The notes beneath the pieces were generated by a model. The model had not been told where the DNA came from and ran no database searches. It saw only the letters and a list, made by a program, of their open reading frames with translations. Both the position numbers and the translations under genes were made by a program. Positions 34,065 to 46,306 of a DNA stretch of 64,000 bases are shown in pieces. Source of the DNA: Corylus avellana (lineage: Eukaryota; Streptophyta; Magnoliopsida; Fagales; Betulaceae); contig NC_081542.1 in assembly GCF_901000735.1 (NCBI RefSeq), positions 25,745,093 through 25,809,092 on the forward strand. The letters run 5' to 3'. Position 1 is the stretch's first letter; each line of letters begins with the position of its first letter.

Positions 34065-35476
34065 TGTTAAGTGCCAAAATATTCATATTTTAGCCCTTAA
34101 ACTTATATGTGTTAATTCCTTAGAATTGTTAGTTTGTGCTATTTTACTTCATTTTTGTATTTTCTTTGTTTTATAGGTTTTTGGAAGAAAAGAAAGCATT
34201 CTTGGAAGTATCGGGCTTAAAGGATAAAATTGAGAAAAAGCTATAAGACTTGAAACAAGAAAAAACATTATGGTAGTGCGATTGATCGCAGGAGACCTGC
34301 AATCGAGCGCACTTCTAGAGAGGTCCAGACGAGCGAGTGCAAGGCGTGCGCTCGTGCGCACAAGAGAAGACTTGATCGCATTGCGATCGAGCGCATAAGA
34401 CATACGATCGATCTCAGAGGTGCGATCGAGCGCACCCGTGCGTTGGAGAATTTCAGAAATTGCGGCTAGACTCCCTTTGCTTTCCATATTAGGGTTTTTC
34501 TAATCCTAGTTGCACTAGGACTAAACCCTACGAGTTTACTAGGGTTTCTAGGTTTTCTAGAGTATTCCTAAGTCTATAAATAGACCTCTAAACCTTGAGA
34601 ATAATCATCCTTGAATAGACACAACTTTAGGGAGAGGAATTTGAGGCTACTTCTAGGAGCGCTTTTCAGTTCTTTCTTTCCCTTCTCTTTTTAGTTTTAT
34701 TTTTATTATGTGTAACTAACTCTTTAGGAGGGCTAGATTGAAGCCCTAATTATGTTTATTTAATATTTCAATATTGGCGCATTTGTGATAATCATATTAT
34801 GTTGCTTAACTTGATTAATTCATGTTTTCTTGAATTCCTCATATGTGTTTGTCTGATCAACATATGCATGTGGTATGGACTAGTTAATTAAATCAATTTA
34901 GATGATCAAATCCTGAGTTTAATAAGAGTAACAAAAGAAATCCACACCGGATTCTTGAGTTAATCAACATGGGGAACCTAGAGTAGACACCCATGCCCTA
35001 GGCCTCATGTGTTTGTCGATTTCCATAGATTTATGCTTTCTTAAATAACAACTTAGCAGATACTCATACTAAATCCTTTAAGAAAGAAAAGAATTAGAGT
35101 AGACACTTATGCCTAACTTGTTGCTTAGAAAAATCAATAACTTAAGGAGTAGACACTCATATCCTTAGGTTGACAAACATTAAGTATTCATAATATGATT
35201 GGATCATTGACATATTGTTATATTATCTAAGTATGATTAGTGGTGGATATCAAAGCTATACTTTTACCTTTTCATTTATCTTTATATCTTTTTATTTCTT
35301 TTTCATAATATCAATTTAGTGACAACTTGATATTTTTAATCAATTCTAAATAAAATCAACAATCTTCATGGGATCGATCTTGTACTTGCTGCACTATACT
35401 ATCGTTTGATCTTGTGCACTTGCGAGTAAAACGTACTAAATATTATCTATTAATTTAGGTAGTATTTGGCACAACA
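34065..35476 (+). repeat. 5' LTR of a Ty3/gypsy-type element
   Basis: About 1.4 kb. The ends TGTTAAGTGCCAAA and TTTGGCACAACA form a short inverted repeat with TG...CA termini, and a primer-binding site follows seven bases later. The body has a cluster of GCGATCGAGCGCA-type motifs (34270-34450) and an AT-rich second half. I could not find the matching 3' LTR in the window. Confidence 0.6.
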
Positions 35477-35482
35477 AGTTTT

Positions 35483-35501
35483 TGGCACTGTTATTGGGGA
35501 T
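35483..35501 (+). other. Decayed tRNA-Asp primer-binding site
   Basis: TGGCACTGTTATTGGGGAT matches the plant gypsy site TGGCGCCGTTGCCGGGGAT at 14 of 19 bases. All five differences are C-to-T or G-to-A. The assignment to tRNA-Asp is from general knowledge of Athila/Tat-type elements. Confidence 0.7.
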
Positions 35502-35842
35502 TGTTTGATTTTGTTTGAAATTTTTTCCCTAACTTTATTTATGTTTTAATTTGTTTGTTTTTCTAAAGTTTTTCCGCAGTTACTGTTTTGCCTTTGGAGG
35601 TGCGCTCGAGCGCCCATCCAGGGCGATCGAGCACACCACTGTGATCGAGCGCATCTCACAGTGCGATCGATTGCACATTCGGACAGCAGCACAATTACTG
35701 TACTAATTATAGATCTGAATTTTTTTTTTTTTTTTCTTTCTTTTGTTTCATGCAGGATCATTCGAGTCTGCATATTAGTAAGTTTTATTTTAAAATTTCG
35801 TTTTTATTTTAAATTTTTGTTATTTTATTTTTAATTTCACAC

Positions 35843-36650
35843 ATGTGGGGAGGCATTCCGACACCCCATGGACCATGCTCATCATGCCATGACCTTTATC
35901 AGCATGTTAGAGAATGTCTTACAATGAGACAAATTTCTAACAAAATTAGTAGGCATAAGAACACATCGTTCTCTAGACTGAGGAACGACAACTATCTTGA
36001 TTCCTGCAACCCAACCTGGAGCCAATAGTCAAATTTTCCGTGGCAAGCTCAAGCTCCTAGAAATCATGCTCCACAATTTAATGAATTGCATCATCAATCA
36101 TATCCACAGTTCTATGATCATTCATATTTCTCTCAATCGGCCCCACAACTACAAAATCAGATGGTTGCCATGCAGAAGACATTAAATATGATTATAAACT
36201 CTATGACTACTCAGAACATCTCTCCCATTCAGCCAGCCACCCAATTCCAGGTATGTGCCATATGTTCTCATTCTGATCATTCTACTGAAACTTGTCCTTT
36301 GTATTCATCTGTAAATCAAGAGCAAGAGTCAAAGCTGAATAACCTGGAGAGTATGCTACGCACCCTAGTAACTTCCCAAACAGCAATTTACGACTGATCA
36401 AAAACAAATCAATACACGGACCGATCAAGCTATTCAGAGACTGGAAGTACAAATGACACAATTGGCCAGGGAGCTGAGTGCATCTCCCATCAATTGACCT
36501 AAACAATACCAAGAAGAAGAGTGTCAAAGTCAGTTGATGGAAAACCCTAATGGACAATACATGGAGGAAGAGTGCACCTACTATCATGCTCAAGCTGTCA
36601 CGTTGAGGAGTGAAGAGGTGGTTGAAAATCAAGTGGAAGAGGGGAAGGAG
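35843..36650 (+). pseudogene. gag fragment of the gypsy-type element, frameshifted
   Basis: Pieces spread over more than one frame. The zinc knuckle CAICSHSDHSTETC (CX2CX4HX4C) starts at 36254. A frameshift follows near 36395, then LEVQMTQLARELSASPIN and a stop, matching the LExQxxQLA segment after the knuckle in plant gypsy gag. Glu-rich remains run on to about 36650. Not functional. Confidence 0.7.
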
Positions 36651-39600
36651 GAGCAAACCGAAGTTCCATAGGAGCCACATCAGGAAAAAGAAGAGAGTAC
36701 TAAGATTTTTTCAACATTAGTCCTTATTCCTGAAATACCAAGAGGCTAGGAGAGAAGTCTGTTAGAGCTACTACATAAACAAATTAAGAACATCAAGATA
36801 GAAAAGCTCCCTGAGTTTTCTTCCTACTTTATTCCAATTCATGATTCCCCACCGGATGAGAAACTATTTGAGGAAACTCAAAGTGGTCATCTCCAATCTA
36901 TAGACATTTGGAATCACCTTCCAATAGAAAAGATTCATTCCCTTTGGTGCAAGAGAAGGAAAGATTGGTGCTTTAAGTTTAAAGTGCCACAGTCTGGCCG
37001 AAGAAGTTAAACGTAGCGCTCATGGGAGGCACCCCACAACATATCAATATCCTTTTTATTTTGTTTGTTTGGTTGTTTTATTTTTATTTTATTTTTATTT
37101 TGTTTTTGTTTTCCTTTGTTACTTTAGTGTTTTGCAGGGACAATTGTGCTTCAATTCAAGTTTAGGGGTGTGCTATGAGCCATATTATTCTAAACAGTTC
37201 GTCCATCTCTCGGGTAAATTCTTTCCATGTTATACACACATTGGGGATAATGTGTAATTTAAGTTTGTGGGTATGAGAGACGTTTTACACACACTTTGTC
37301 CCATTTTTTAAAAAAGAAAAAAATATATGCATGTTCATGTTTGTCTTAAAATTTTGGTTGATCTTAAAAATTGTGATTTGATTCTCATTGGTGAGCTTAA
37401 AATTTTAAACACATGGTCTGATGATAGGATTTTTCAGTTTGGTTACTTGCTTTTGGCAATTAAGAATTCACATGTTTGATATGATCTTACACAAGCACAG
37501 TAACACATAACTTGTGGGGTATGACATGAAAGTCTGATGTGTGTTTCTATGTCTTGGGTGAAATTTGATGATTTATTAGATGGATACTTTGGCATATATA
37601 TATGTGATAAAAAGAAAAAAAAAAAAAAATCATTGATAAGCTTTTCACTAAGTAACTGGATCTCCTACCTCAAAGCGTTGAGTGTTCACGTCAAAAGGTG
37701 AAGAATTTTGATTTGGTTAATGTCATGGTTAGTTTGGTTTCGTAGCCTTTTTGACTCGAGTTAGTAAGTCTTAGGGGTATCTCTACTAATGCCCTAAAAC
37801 CACTTGGTTTGGGAGTCATTGGCCTAACACTCGCTACAAGGGTCAATTAGAAAGCTTAAGGGAACCAAACATTGTACAGCCTGACCAAAAAAAGAAAAAG
37901 AAAAAAAGAAAAAAGAGTTATGCCATATATAATCATTTTAATAGGGATTTTAGTGGACTTTGAGATATTGAGAAATTGCACATTGAAAATAATTGGAAGC
38001 TTCATATGTGTGTGCTAGTTCACTTTACATTGTTTCGAACTTGTGATGCCTTAGCTTGTCTTTTGTTAATGATTAGACTTTAAAATTCCGAATTCATTAG
38101 GAAGATGGAGTTTATCCTTTTAAGCTTGCTAATAAATGAAAATCATGATCTTGAGTGATACCTTAATTTTGGATAACATGAACTTGTGTATAATGCTTGT
38201 GGGTAACATTTTTGAAAAATCCTTACGAGACTTCACTCGTCCTCTAGGGAATTCCTAGGGGTTTAAAATGCTTGTTGTATATCTAAATGCAATTGTACAT
38301 CCCACGAAAGATAGATTTATCTTTTTGTTTTTTGTTTTTCTATTTTGTTTTTAGTTTCGTATTACTAAAGGATTAACAATATGTAAGTTTGGGAGTGGTC
38401 TGCAAGAAACTTTGGATTAGCTAATTTTGGGGCTCTTTGGCGGGGTTTCAATTTTTGCACCAGTTAATATCTTATCATGGATTGGCTCTTGATGATAAAT
38501 TTGCATATTAGTTGTCATGCATGCTTGCCCATAGGGATTAATATGTCCAAGTTTGGGGCTTGATTAAACCAAAAGTAATTTGAGTGTTACAGTTTGCGTA
38601 TTAAAACGAATTTTGGGAGAGAGAAAAAAATATGAAGAATTTTAGGGTGGTTCGATATTAAATATCTACGTCAACCATTGTGAATTACGTCAAGGCCGGG
38701 CGTCTACATTGTGCTCTCATTAACTATAATGTGTTTACAATACAAATGTCCATAATTATAAGAAAACTGTAATAGGTGAGAGAATACAAATAACCCTAAA
38801 TGGTGAATATTCTAGTAATATGAAAACTACATGTTCTAATAGGGTCAAAAACTATGCCAGCAATGGCTATTTGATGGTGAGTTGATAGGAAAAATTCGTC
38901 CTTCATGAGTTATCTAAGAACAACAGCATGCTTGTGCATGTAATCCTAGCTACTTATATGTATATATGTTTCCATAATGATTGTCCAAAAAGAAAAATTT
39001 TAGGATGCCTGTCGGTCCTCATATTTTTCTCAACATTTTATGATCTTTGGGTTTGTAATCCTTTACAATGACCTGCTTAGAGTACGGAAACATGAGAAAT
39101 TATAAGAGATTGTGAGAGGGACTTCATTCCGACTTTTAGCCATTTTTTCCTAAGACGTACAGGTACTCAAGTAATGGAGAATAAGTAAAATGGAGTTGAT
39201 TTATTTTACGATCAAGATTTTTGTTTTGTCGAATTTAACAATGTATCATGATACTATAGTTGTTTAAAATTTTTAAATGACTTAATTAACAACATTCTCA
39301 CTATATGCCATATACACTATATATTAAATCTATAAGATTTAATATGAATTATAAAATATCCCTTAAGTAATGTCGTCTGTATTGCCAAAAAAAAAACAAA
39401 GAGGAGGAGAAGACTGAAGAGAAAAATATGTGATTATGGTTTTCTTCCTCAGCATTGCACAAAACACACACTACCATATCCTAGTGCTCATCAACTTCTT
39501 CCCAATATACAAATGCTATGCGAATATGTCTTCAAATATTCTTGCTATTCTTCTGTTGGCATTGCACTAGCTTTTTTAATTAAAAGGAAAAAACTTTATT

Positions 39601-40734
39601 TACCACCTTGATCTTTCATTATTTTTACAATTATATCCTTAATTTTTTAAAAAGTGTCAATTTATGATAACCATCTTTCAAAAGTTTATAATATCAACCA
39701 TTCCGCCAGAATTCAGCGTTAAATCAAACTATTGATAAGTAAAACTTTTCCAAATATTTAGTTCAAAGTGTGGATTTCAGGAATGAATGCAGGGCAAAAT
39801 CTAGCAACTACAATTGCTTTCCTTAATCTATATTCTAAAAGAAATTTGGCTTTTTCATCACACATTAATGTGTAAAAGATAAGGGTATGTAGTGGAAGAG
39901 ACATGAGTGATGTTGCATCAATGTGCAGGAATGCCAGGAAATACTAGCTAGAACTAGAACTCCTCATGAACATTTTTCACGTGGGTTTCATATATCGTGC
40001 AATGTTTTGAAAACTTTGACAAGATTTTTGATAAAGAATATCTGGGTGTTTTGTTTTCTCGGGATTGACATACTTTAGCCGTGTCATCATCATCATCAAC
40101 ATCATCGGATTCATCGCACGCATGGTTGATAAGACCATGCGGGTTTTACGAAATGTATTTACACCGCAGAACCCACTAGCCAGTAGGCAGTAGGCGCCAT
40201 AGAAAATGGTAAAAATGGTATAAATTTTGCAGGAAAAGTGTACATCTTCCATGACTTTGGAGAATCGTAAGAAATTGTTACATAACGGGGGGCATGCACT
40301 AACAATGGTGGTGGTGTTTTCTCATTGAGTGAAATATGTAGTGGTGCCAGGAGCACTTCCCTCCTGAAATGTGAAGAGATGTGGGATATTCCATTGCATA
40401 TATATATATATATATATATAATGGTGATAATTCCTGCATTTACCATTTGCTATTTTGAATTTTTTTGGCGTACGAAACTTGCTGTAAAAAGAGGTATCTC
40501 ATGACATGCACTTGCAGCACTCCACTCATGAGGTAATTGGCTTCTTCCATGTGTGATCTTAGTGGGGTTGTATATAAATATATATATCTGACATTCATAA
40601 GATATGCTATACCTGCATCCCACTCGGTTGCTTTTGTGCTATCCCCCATTGTAAATTTGTCCTGCATGGATTAAAATCTTTGGCCAATAACATCCTAAAC
40701 GCATAAATTTTGCAAGGAAGAAGTCTAGTTAATC

Positions 40735-40737
<3 letters not shown>

Positions 40738-40771
<34 letters not shown>
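40738..40771. repeat. (AG)n microsatellite
   Basis: About 16 AG units. Other simple repeats in the gene-poor region are (AT)n near 40398-40421 and 42187-42205, (GAAA)n near 43598-43619, and (TAA)n at 50667-50702. Confidence 0.9.
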
Positions 40772-40774
<3 letters not shown>

Positions 40775-41087
40775 TTTTGATTAGGTTTTCACTGAATTTG
40801 GATTTAGTCTTTAAATTTCTAGTTTCAAGAATAAGGTTACGTTTGGTACGTGGAATGATTATTATTTAAAAAAAATAGCTTTTATTGAAAATAGAAGAAT
40901 GTGAAATACTTTAACACCAAGACTATTTTATTTCACATTCTTCCATCATTAATAAAGACTACCTATCACACGTGTCTCATTTAACATGTGAATGTCCACA
41001 TTAGCAATAACTAAATATCAATGCCATGTCAAGTGCCACATCATCTATAAAACAAAAAAATAACAAAGGAAAAGATGTTAATTTGTT

Positions 41088-41772
41088 TTTTTGAAAAATA
41101 TGGAATTTCTATTGATGAAATTTCAAGAGCATAAAGCTCTTACATCATAATGTCATAGAGCATACAACTTTGAAAAATCATAACCAAAAGTTATGAATGT
41201 TACAAAGTTATAAAAATGACTTCAAGCTTCTGCTAACCTATGTACAATTACATTTAAGGAACAAATATGCTTCGTGTAGACTAGATCTAGGACATGGGTA
41301 GCCTAAATGCAAAACAAAAATAAAAAAACAATTAGAAACTAAAAATCCAGCCGTGAGAGTTAAGCCCCCACACCAATCTACTCTATCCTCAACCCGAAAG
41401 CTAGGACAAACAAAATAAAAAATAAAAAACAAAAACCCCACAAGCAGCAGCGGAGGAGCATGACATCGTAGGCATCCTTTCGGAAGACATGCCTTGGCCG
41501 AAGAAGACAATCAGATCTAAAGTTAAAGAGACTAGATTTGGATCTAGATCTACAAACTAGATTTAAAGCAATCTGCCAAAAACGGAGATCGGTGGAGCCT
41601 ACAGAGAAGACATCGAACACTACTACCATGAAAGGAGAGGAGGAAAGATCTAGATCTAGATCTTTCTTCCTCCTGAAGTTCTTTTTGGTGTTGTCTAGAA
41701 AAAAAAATAGAGTAATTCTAGAGAGAAGACAGAGCCTCTCTCTTTAGAACTGTAACTGCCCTATCATTTTTT
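41088..41772 (-). mobile_element. LINE-type retroposon 3' end, copy C, with 16-bp target duplication
   Basis: AAGATGTTAATTTGTT occurs at 41072-41087 and exactly at 41773-41788. The insert is 685 bp with an A-rich minus-strand tail at its left end. Near the 3' end it has GTAAGAGCTTTATGCTCTTG, shared with copies at 42651-43265 and 23985-24590. Short minus-strand ORFs inside are transposon-derived. Confidence 0.85.
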
Positions 41773-42650
41773 AAGATGTTAATTTGTTGGTTGAGAGAGA
41801 GAGCATTTTCTGTTTAGGATTATCATAAAATATGATAGTTTTTAAAAAATGAGAACATATAATTAGGCTATATTCATTTAACTTTTCATTACTTTCAATT
41901 TGAACTAGAGATGGAATGAGGGAAGGACCATGGGGCATGACTCACAACCCTCCGATTTTAAAATTTGTGCATAATTTAAGACGGAGTCAAGGTAGTCTGA
42001 TTTGAGGAGGTTTTAAAATTTATGGATAGTTTGAGACCAAAACCATGGATGTATGATTCCATCTCTCTGAGCAATCAAAAAATGATACAAATTAATCCCA
42101 ATGACCCTAATTAACTCACCCTAACACAGCTAGCTCAAACTCGTCGCCTAATTATTGTTGCAACATTTTCCCTAGTTGCTGGAAGTTATATATATATATA
42201 TATAGCTATCAGAAATGGGTCTTAATTATTACTTATCAGGCAGGATTTTGGTCAGCTTGGTGGACCTAAAGGATTCTTGAGATGATTACAAATACTATGA
42301 ACATACAAAAGAAGTTGCTATTGCGATTTGAAAACGCCAAAAACTTGTTTTTTCAAATCGCAAGTAAGAATTTTTTTTTTTTTTTTTTGAAAATGCATAG
42401 TTTTAAAAGTCAAACCATGTTTTGCCAACTGATTATAACTGCGTTTTTAAAAATCACGTTTTAAAATTGTTATTTGAAAATTGCACTTTTTAGAATCGCA
42501 AACTCAAACGGTGTTAGACTTTGCCAATCCTAATCTCTTAGCTTTCATCATTCGCAATGCCAAACACACCCTAGGCCCTAGGCTTATTGAGAAAAAGTAA
42601 GTAACTAAAATCTCTTTTTGTTTTTTTCCCCTTTTGCTAGAGATTCTTTA

Positions 42651-43265
42651 TTTTTTTAAGAGAAATTCATTCCGATTTCATTGGTGAATAATCAAGAGCA
42701 TAAAAGCTCTTACAATCATAGAGTATAAAGCTCTAAAATTCATAGCTGAAGGTAAAGGATTATACGACATAGAGGTCAACAACAAACAAATCTTACATTG
42801 AAATCCTATGTCGTCTACATCTGCTAACCCATGCCAAATCTTTGGCTTAAAAAACAGATTTGCTCGGTGCAGACTCAATCCGGGACAATATAGGTAGCCA
42901 TTCTCCAGGCATGAGCAAAAGCACCACACCAAAACAAGTCATTCTCGACCTGAAAGGCCAGAAAATTATTTATGTCTTAAGCACAAACACCAGGACAACA
43001 AAATAAGCAAGAAAATATAGGGAAAAAAAACAACAACAAAGAAACCCACAACACAGCAACAACCATTGGAGCAAGGAGTGGAGGAGGCTGCCGGCGGCGC
43101 AAAAAAAGGGCGATGAAGAGATGAGGTGAGATCGATAGTACGGTGGAGACGGCAAGGAGAGTCACGACGGCCGCTGTGCTATGGGGCACCAAGAGAGAAA
43201 AAAACTCTAAACAAAAACAGAACAAAAGGAAAAACTGCACAAGCGGGGAGGGAGGGAGGAAGCTC
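42651..43265 (-). mobile_element. LINE-type retroposon 3' end, copy B
   Basis: Opposite in orientation and homologous along about 600 bp to the copy at 23985-24590. Its tail lies at 42651-42660. Candidate target duplication GCTAGAGATTC (42636) versus GCTAGATATTC (43266) is imperfect, so the insertion is older than copy C. Confidence 0.7.
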
Positions 43266-43836
43266 GCTAGATATTCAATAAGGTGGTTATCAATTTTTTT
43301 GATATTTTCCTTAATTTGTGGAGAGGCAATCATTACTGAAAAAAAAAATGCAATTACTTTTAGAATTCCCCTTGGCAATAATAGTGCCGAAGCAGACAAT
43401 TTCTAGTGGAAACTTGCATTTATCCTTTAAATTTATGCTGAATTGCTAATTAATGCTTTCCTTTTGGTGATATTATATGCTTGTAGTGCCCATCTTAACA
43501 TATATTATGAGGGTCAAAAAGTTGAGGGAAATGAGAAAGTACTTCGATATTTTTGGGTTCAAACCAATCTACTTTCGACACAATATTGTTGCAACTCAAA
43601 GAAAGAAAGAAAGAAAGAGTACTTCAAGAAGATAGAAATAATTAGTACAAAAATAATGCTATAGAACTCAAGAAAACTGAGAAAAAGAAGTTCAATTTCT
43701 ACCCATTGGGCTATATATTTAGATTTTATTAATTAATCACTTGGAAGAACTTACACCATCAATTGAATATGCACCTTTCTATCCCATTTCAACCTAGTAG
43801 GCAAGTCATATGAGATATTGATACCATATTAATATA

Positions 43837-44085
43837 TTAGTTAGAGTACAAATGACAACCATGATTGCTAGCAACCAGCAGCACCATGGCAGGTTCACAG
43901 GAAGCCCCCTCACCACAAACAAGTTGGCACATTGTTGCAGGAGAATCGACAGATGTTGAGTTGACGAGCATTGAATTAATAACATTGAAATATCTTGACA
44001 AAGATGCATGATGAGTATATAAATGACAAGAATTGGCAGAATTAGGTGTAATTGGGATAATATTGCCCGGTTTACAATAAAACAT
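43837..44085 (-). other. Uncertain small cysteine-containing ORF (82 codons)
   Basis: Minus-strand ORF with six Cys, including CQLVCGEGASC, ending LVASNHGCHLYSN. It has no obvious signal peptide and I recognise no family. It lies in transposon-rich DNA and may be chance. I list it only because its C-terminal part has less biased composition than the surrounding ORFs. Confidence 0.15.
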
Positions 44086-45616
44086 GACATATATAACTTT
44101 TATTACGAATATTAGAATCGGGCATAAAACCTCATAGCGCGCATGTCATGGCTATAAAGCTATATATGCTCGGTGACGATTGTTTTCGAGCTCAAAATCT
44201 ACTATTTTCCCTCCAAATTTCTAGTTTTCACTTGATTTTTTCTTTCTATTTTAGGAAATATTTATGTTGTCGTTTTAGAAAGGTTATTAGTGTCAGATTT
44301 TCTCCAGATTTTTTCAGGATTCCTAGTTTTATTTTATGTAATAATTAGACTTTTTTTTTTTTGGTAGAACTTGATGTACTTCACTTTGGGGAATAATATT
44401 TCGTATTTTCATAGTACTCATTTGTTTTCAATCCTTATGCAGTTGGGGTTTGCTCTACTTTATTCATTATTTTTTCTCTTCCCGATTCACCTTACAGCTT
44501 CAATCCCCAGTTTCAAATTACTAGCTTATGTTGTCAAACTAATCTTAATTCTGTTCGGCGTACGTGACTCCATATAATTATGCAAGCACTCTGACTGAAC
44601 ATTAATCTTTAAAGTACAAATCAATTGGCACTTTCAATAAGTAAGATTAACTTAACCAACTTTCTTTAGTCCTTACAAAAAGAGTGGATAAGGATATGGG
44701 AATAGAATTAGCCATGTCATGTATTGTGAGTGCACTTGTGAGTGTTGTGTCCTACATTGAGAAAATATAAAAGAAAAAAATGCTTAATATACTTAAGTGG
44801 ACCTTAATTAGCCCATTAGCTTATGTTTTAGGCTAGAGTTGTGTTTAATTATGTATATTAATGTACTCTTCTTTATCTCCCAACATCATGTTTTTGTCAT
44901 GGCCAAGTTTGGACAAATTAACTAGCTTACTCAACTAAAAAGGAAAGAGAATGTTTTTTGAATAGAATGTCAAGCTAGCTCATTTCATTATCAGCTAAAG
45001 AATATGATTTTTAGGGCAACAAAAGGACCATATTTGGTCTCCTACAAAGATGAGCCGTCTAATTTTGTAGATGCGTAATAATGTTACTGAGAATTTGGAG
45101 TCCCTAGAAATCAATGACAAGAGGGTTTTATAACGTGGAAATTGCAAACGCTGACTTAGACCCATGAGGATATTAGTGGAAGCCAAGATAATTTACACTA
45201 AATGAAATGAGAGTTTTCATTGCGGGAGTTAAACCCATGTCCTAATGTTTACCTAACCACGTAGGGACGGATTGCCTTGAGGCCATTGACCTAGCCATGG
45301 CCCTCAATGGTATTTTGAGGTCTTTATAAAGGGATAAGTATTAGCTCCCTACCACTCAAAGTGTGGACCAGAAATATGGCCATAGGCATAGCATGTGTAT
45401 GGGGTGATTGGAAAAAGGCACACTTAACGTACATGCAACCACCGCATTGTTAGAAGATTTTCCTTTTGTGTAAGTTATCAATATTGGTCCCGATGTCCTC
45501 GATCAATCAAAGTTAATGGGCTGCGCTGGCCAATCACTTTGTGGTGGGGAAGATATTTGGCGTCTTTTCCATGGAAGAATCAAGTAGGAATAAAACTACC
45601 TACGTACGGACCAAGA

Positions 45617-45771
45617 TTAATGCTACTCTTACAAGCACGGGATTTATATTAGTTGATGTGATATGTTTTAAGTGATTAATGGGGTTTTTTTTTTAGTGAC
45701 AGGCATAAAAAAATAACTTAAAACACGCTACGTCAACTAATGTTAAATTAATGTGAAGAGTAGTAATACTA
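45617..45771. mobile_element. GAGTAATG-related MITE, copy 1 of a local trio
   Basis: The arms TAATGCTACTCTTAC and, inverted, ATTACTACTCTTCAC face each other. The interior TTGATGTGATATGTTTTAAG is shared with the two MITEs at 45874 and 46199. The target duplication is not clear, so borders are approximate. Confidence 0.55.
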
Positions 45772-45873
45772 CTCAACTAACAAATGAACTAACTCGTCAA
45801 CTCGAGTTTAAGAGCAACATGATGTCAAAGATTTTGTCGTTTTGCTATTGGTTATGATGTCTTTATATATATA

Positions 45874-46055
45874 GAGTAAGCGTAATGTTATTCTTTATAC
45901 TCATTTCACATCGACTGATATTACGTGTTTTAAGTAACTAACAATACTATTTTTTTGAAGTAACTAACATAAAAACCCATTTAAAATATTGTACTTCAGC
46001 TGATGTATGTGAATATGAGTGTGATAAATATTAGGTGTGAAGAGTAACTTTACTC
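45874..46055. mobile_element. GAGTAATG-type MITE, copy 2 of a local trio, 182 bp
   Basis: It starts GAGTAAGCGTAATGTTA and ends GTAACTTTACTC. Flanks ATATATATA and TTATATATA agree at eight of nine, though simple AT sequence makes this weak. The interior CTGATATTACGTGTTTTAAG matches its neighbours. Confidence 0.6.
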
Positions 46056-46198
46056 TTATATATAAGGGTAATTATTGTTTTATTCTCAAGATTGTAATTG
46101 TTTGTCCGTTAAGGAGCTTACTTTGCATTGCATGTGCTCCCGCAATGGTGAGTTTAGCCTTTTAGGTAATATATATATAAGCAGAAAGTTACAAAATT

Positions 46199-46306
46199 GA
46201 GTAATGCTACTTTTTACATTATACTTTTACACTAATTTTACACTTGTTGATATGACGTGTTTTAAGTGATTTTTAATGTCGGCATGAAGAATTAATAGCA
46301 TTAATC
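46199..46306. mobile_element. GAGTAATG-type MITE, copy 3 of a local trio, 108 bp, perfect 9-bp target duplication
   Basis: It starts GAGTAATGCTAC and ends TAATAGCATTAATC. TACAAAATT is duplicated exactly at 46190-46198 and 46307-46315. The interior has TTGATATGACGTGTTTTAAG. The right arm is shorter than in its relatives, so an internal deletion is likely. Confidence 0.78.

Larger units (their letters stand above)
34065..38600 (+). mobile_element. Non-autonomous Ty3/gypsy element with gag remnant only (TR-GAG/LARD-like)
   Basis: Order: LTR (34065-35476), primer-binding site (35483-35501), decayed gag with zinc knuckle (35843-36650), then the conserved block GGGAGGCACCCCAC (about 37024) seen near the 3' end of coding in plant gypsy elements. 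About 1.5 kb of non-coding 3' sequence follows, with repeated AAGTTTGGG/AAGTTTAGGGG motifs (37157, 38382, 38551). No protease, reverse transcriptase, RNase H or integrase is recognisable. The 3' boundary is a guess because no 3' LTR was found. Confidence 0.6.

Noticed and set aside
38560..38870. Candidate 3' LTR of the gypsy element, with a purine tract near 38615
   Set aside because: The sequence after the tract does not begin TGTTAAGTGCC and I saw no match to 34065-35476.
45615..45780. 9-bp target duplication for the first MITE of the 45-46 kb trio
   Set aside because: Flanks do not match under any boundary I tried, although the arms and interior clearly belong to the family.
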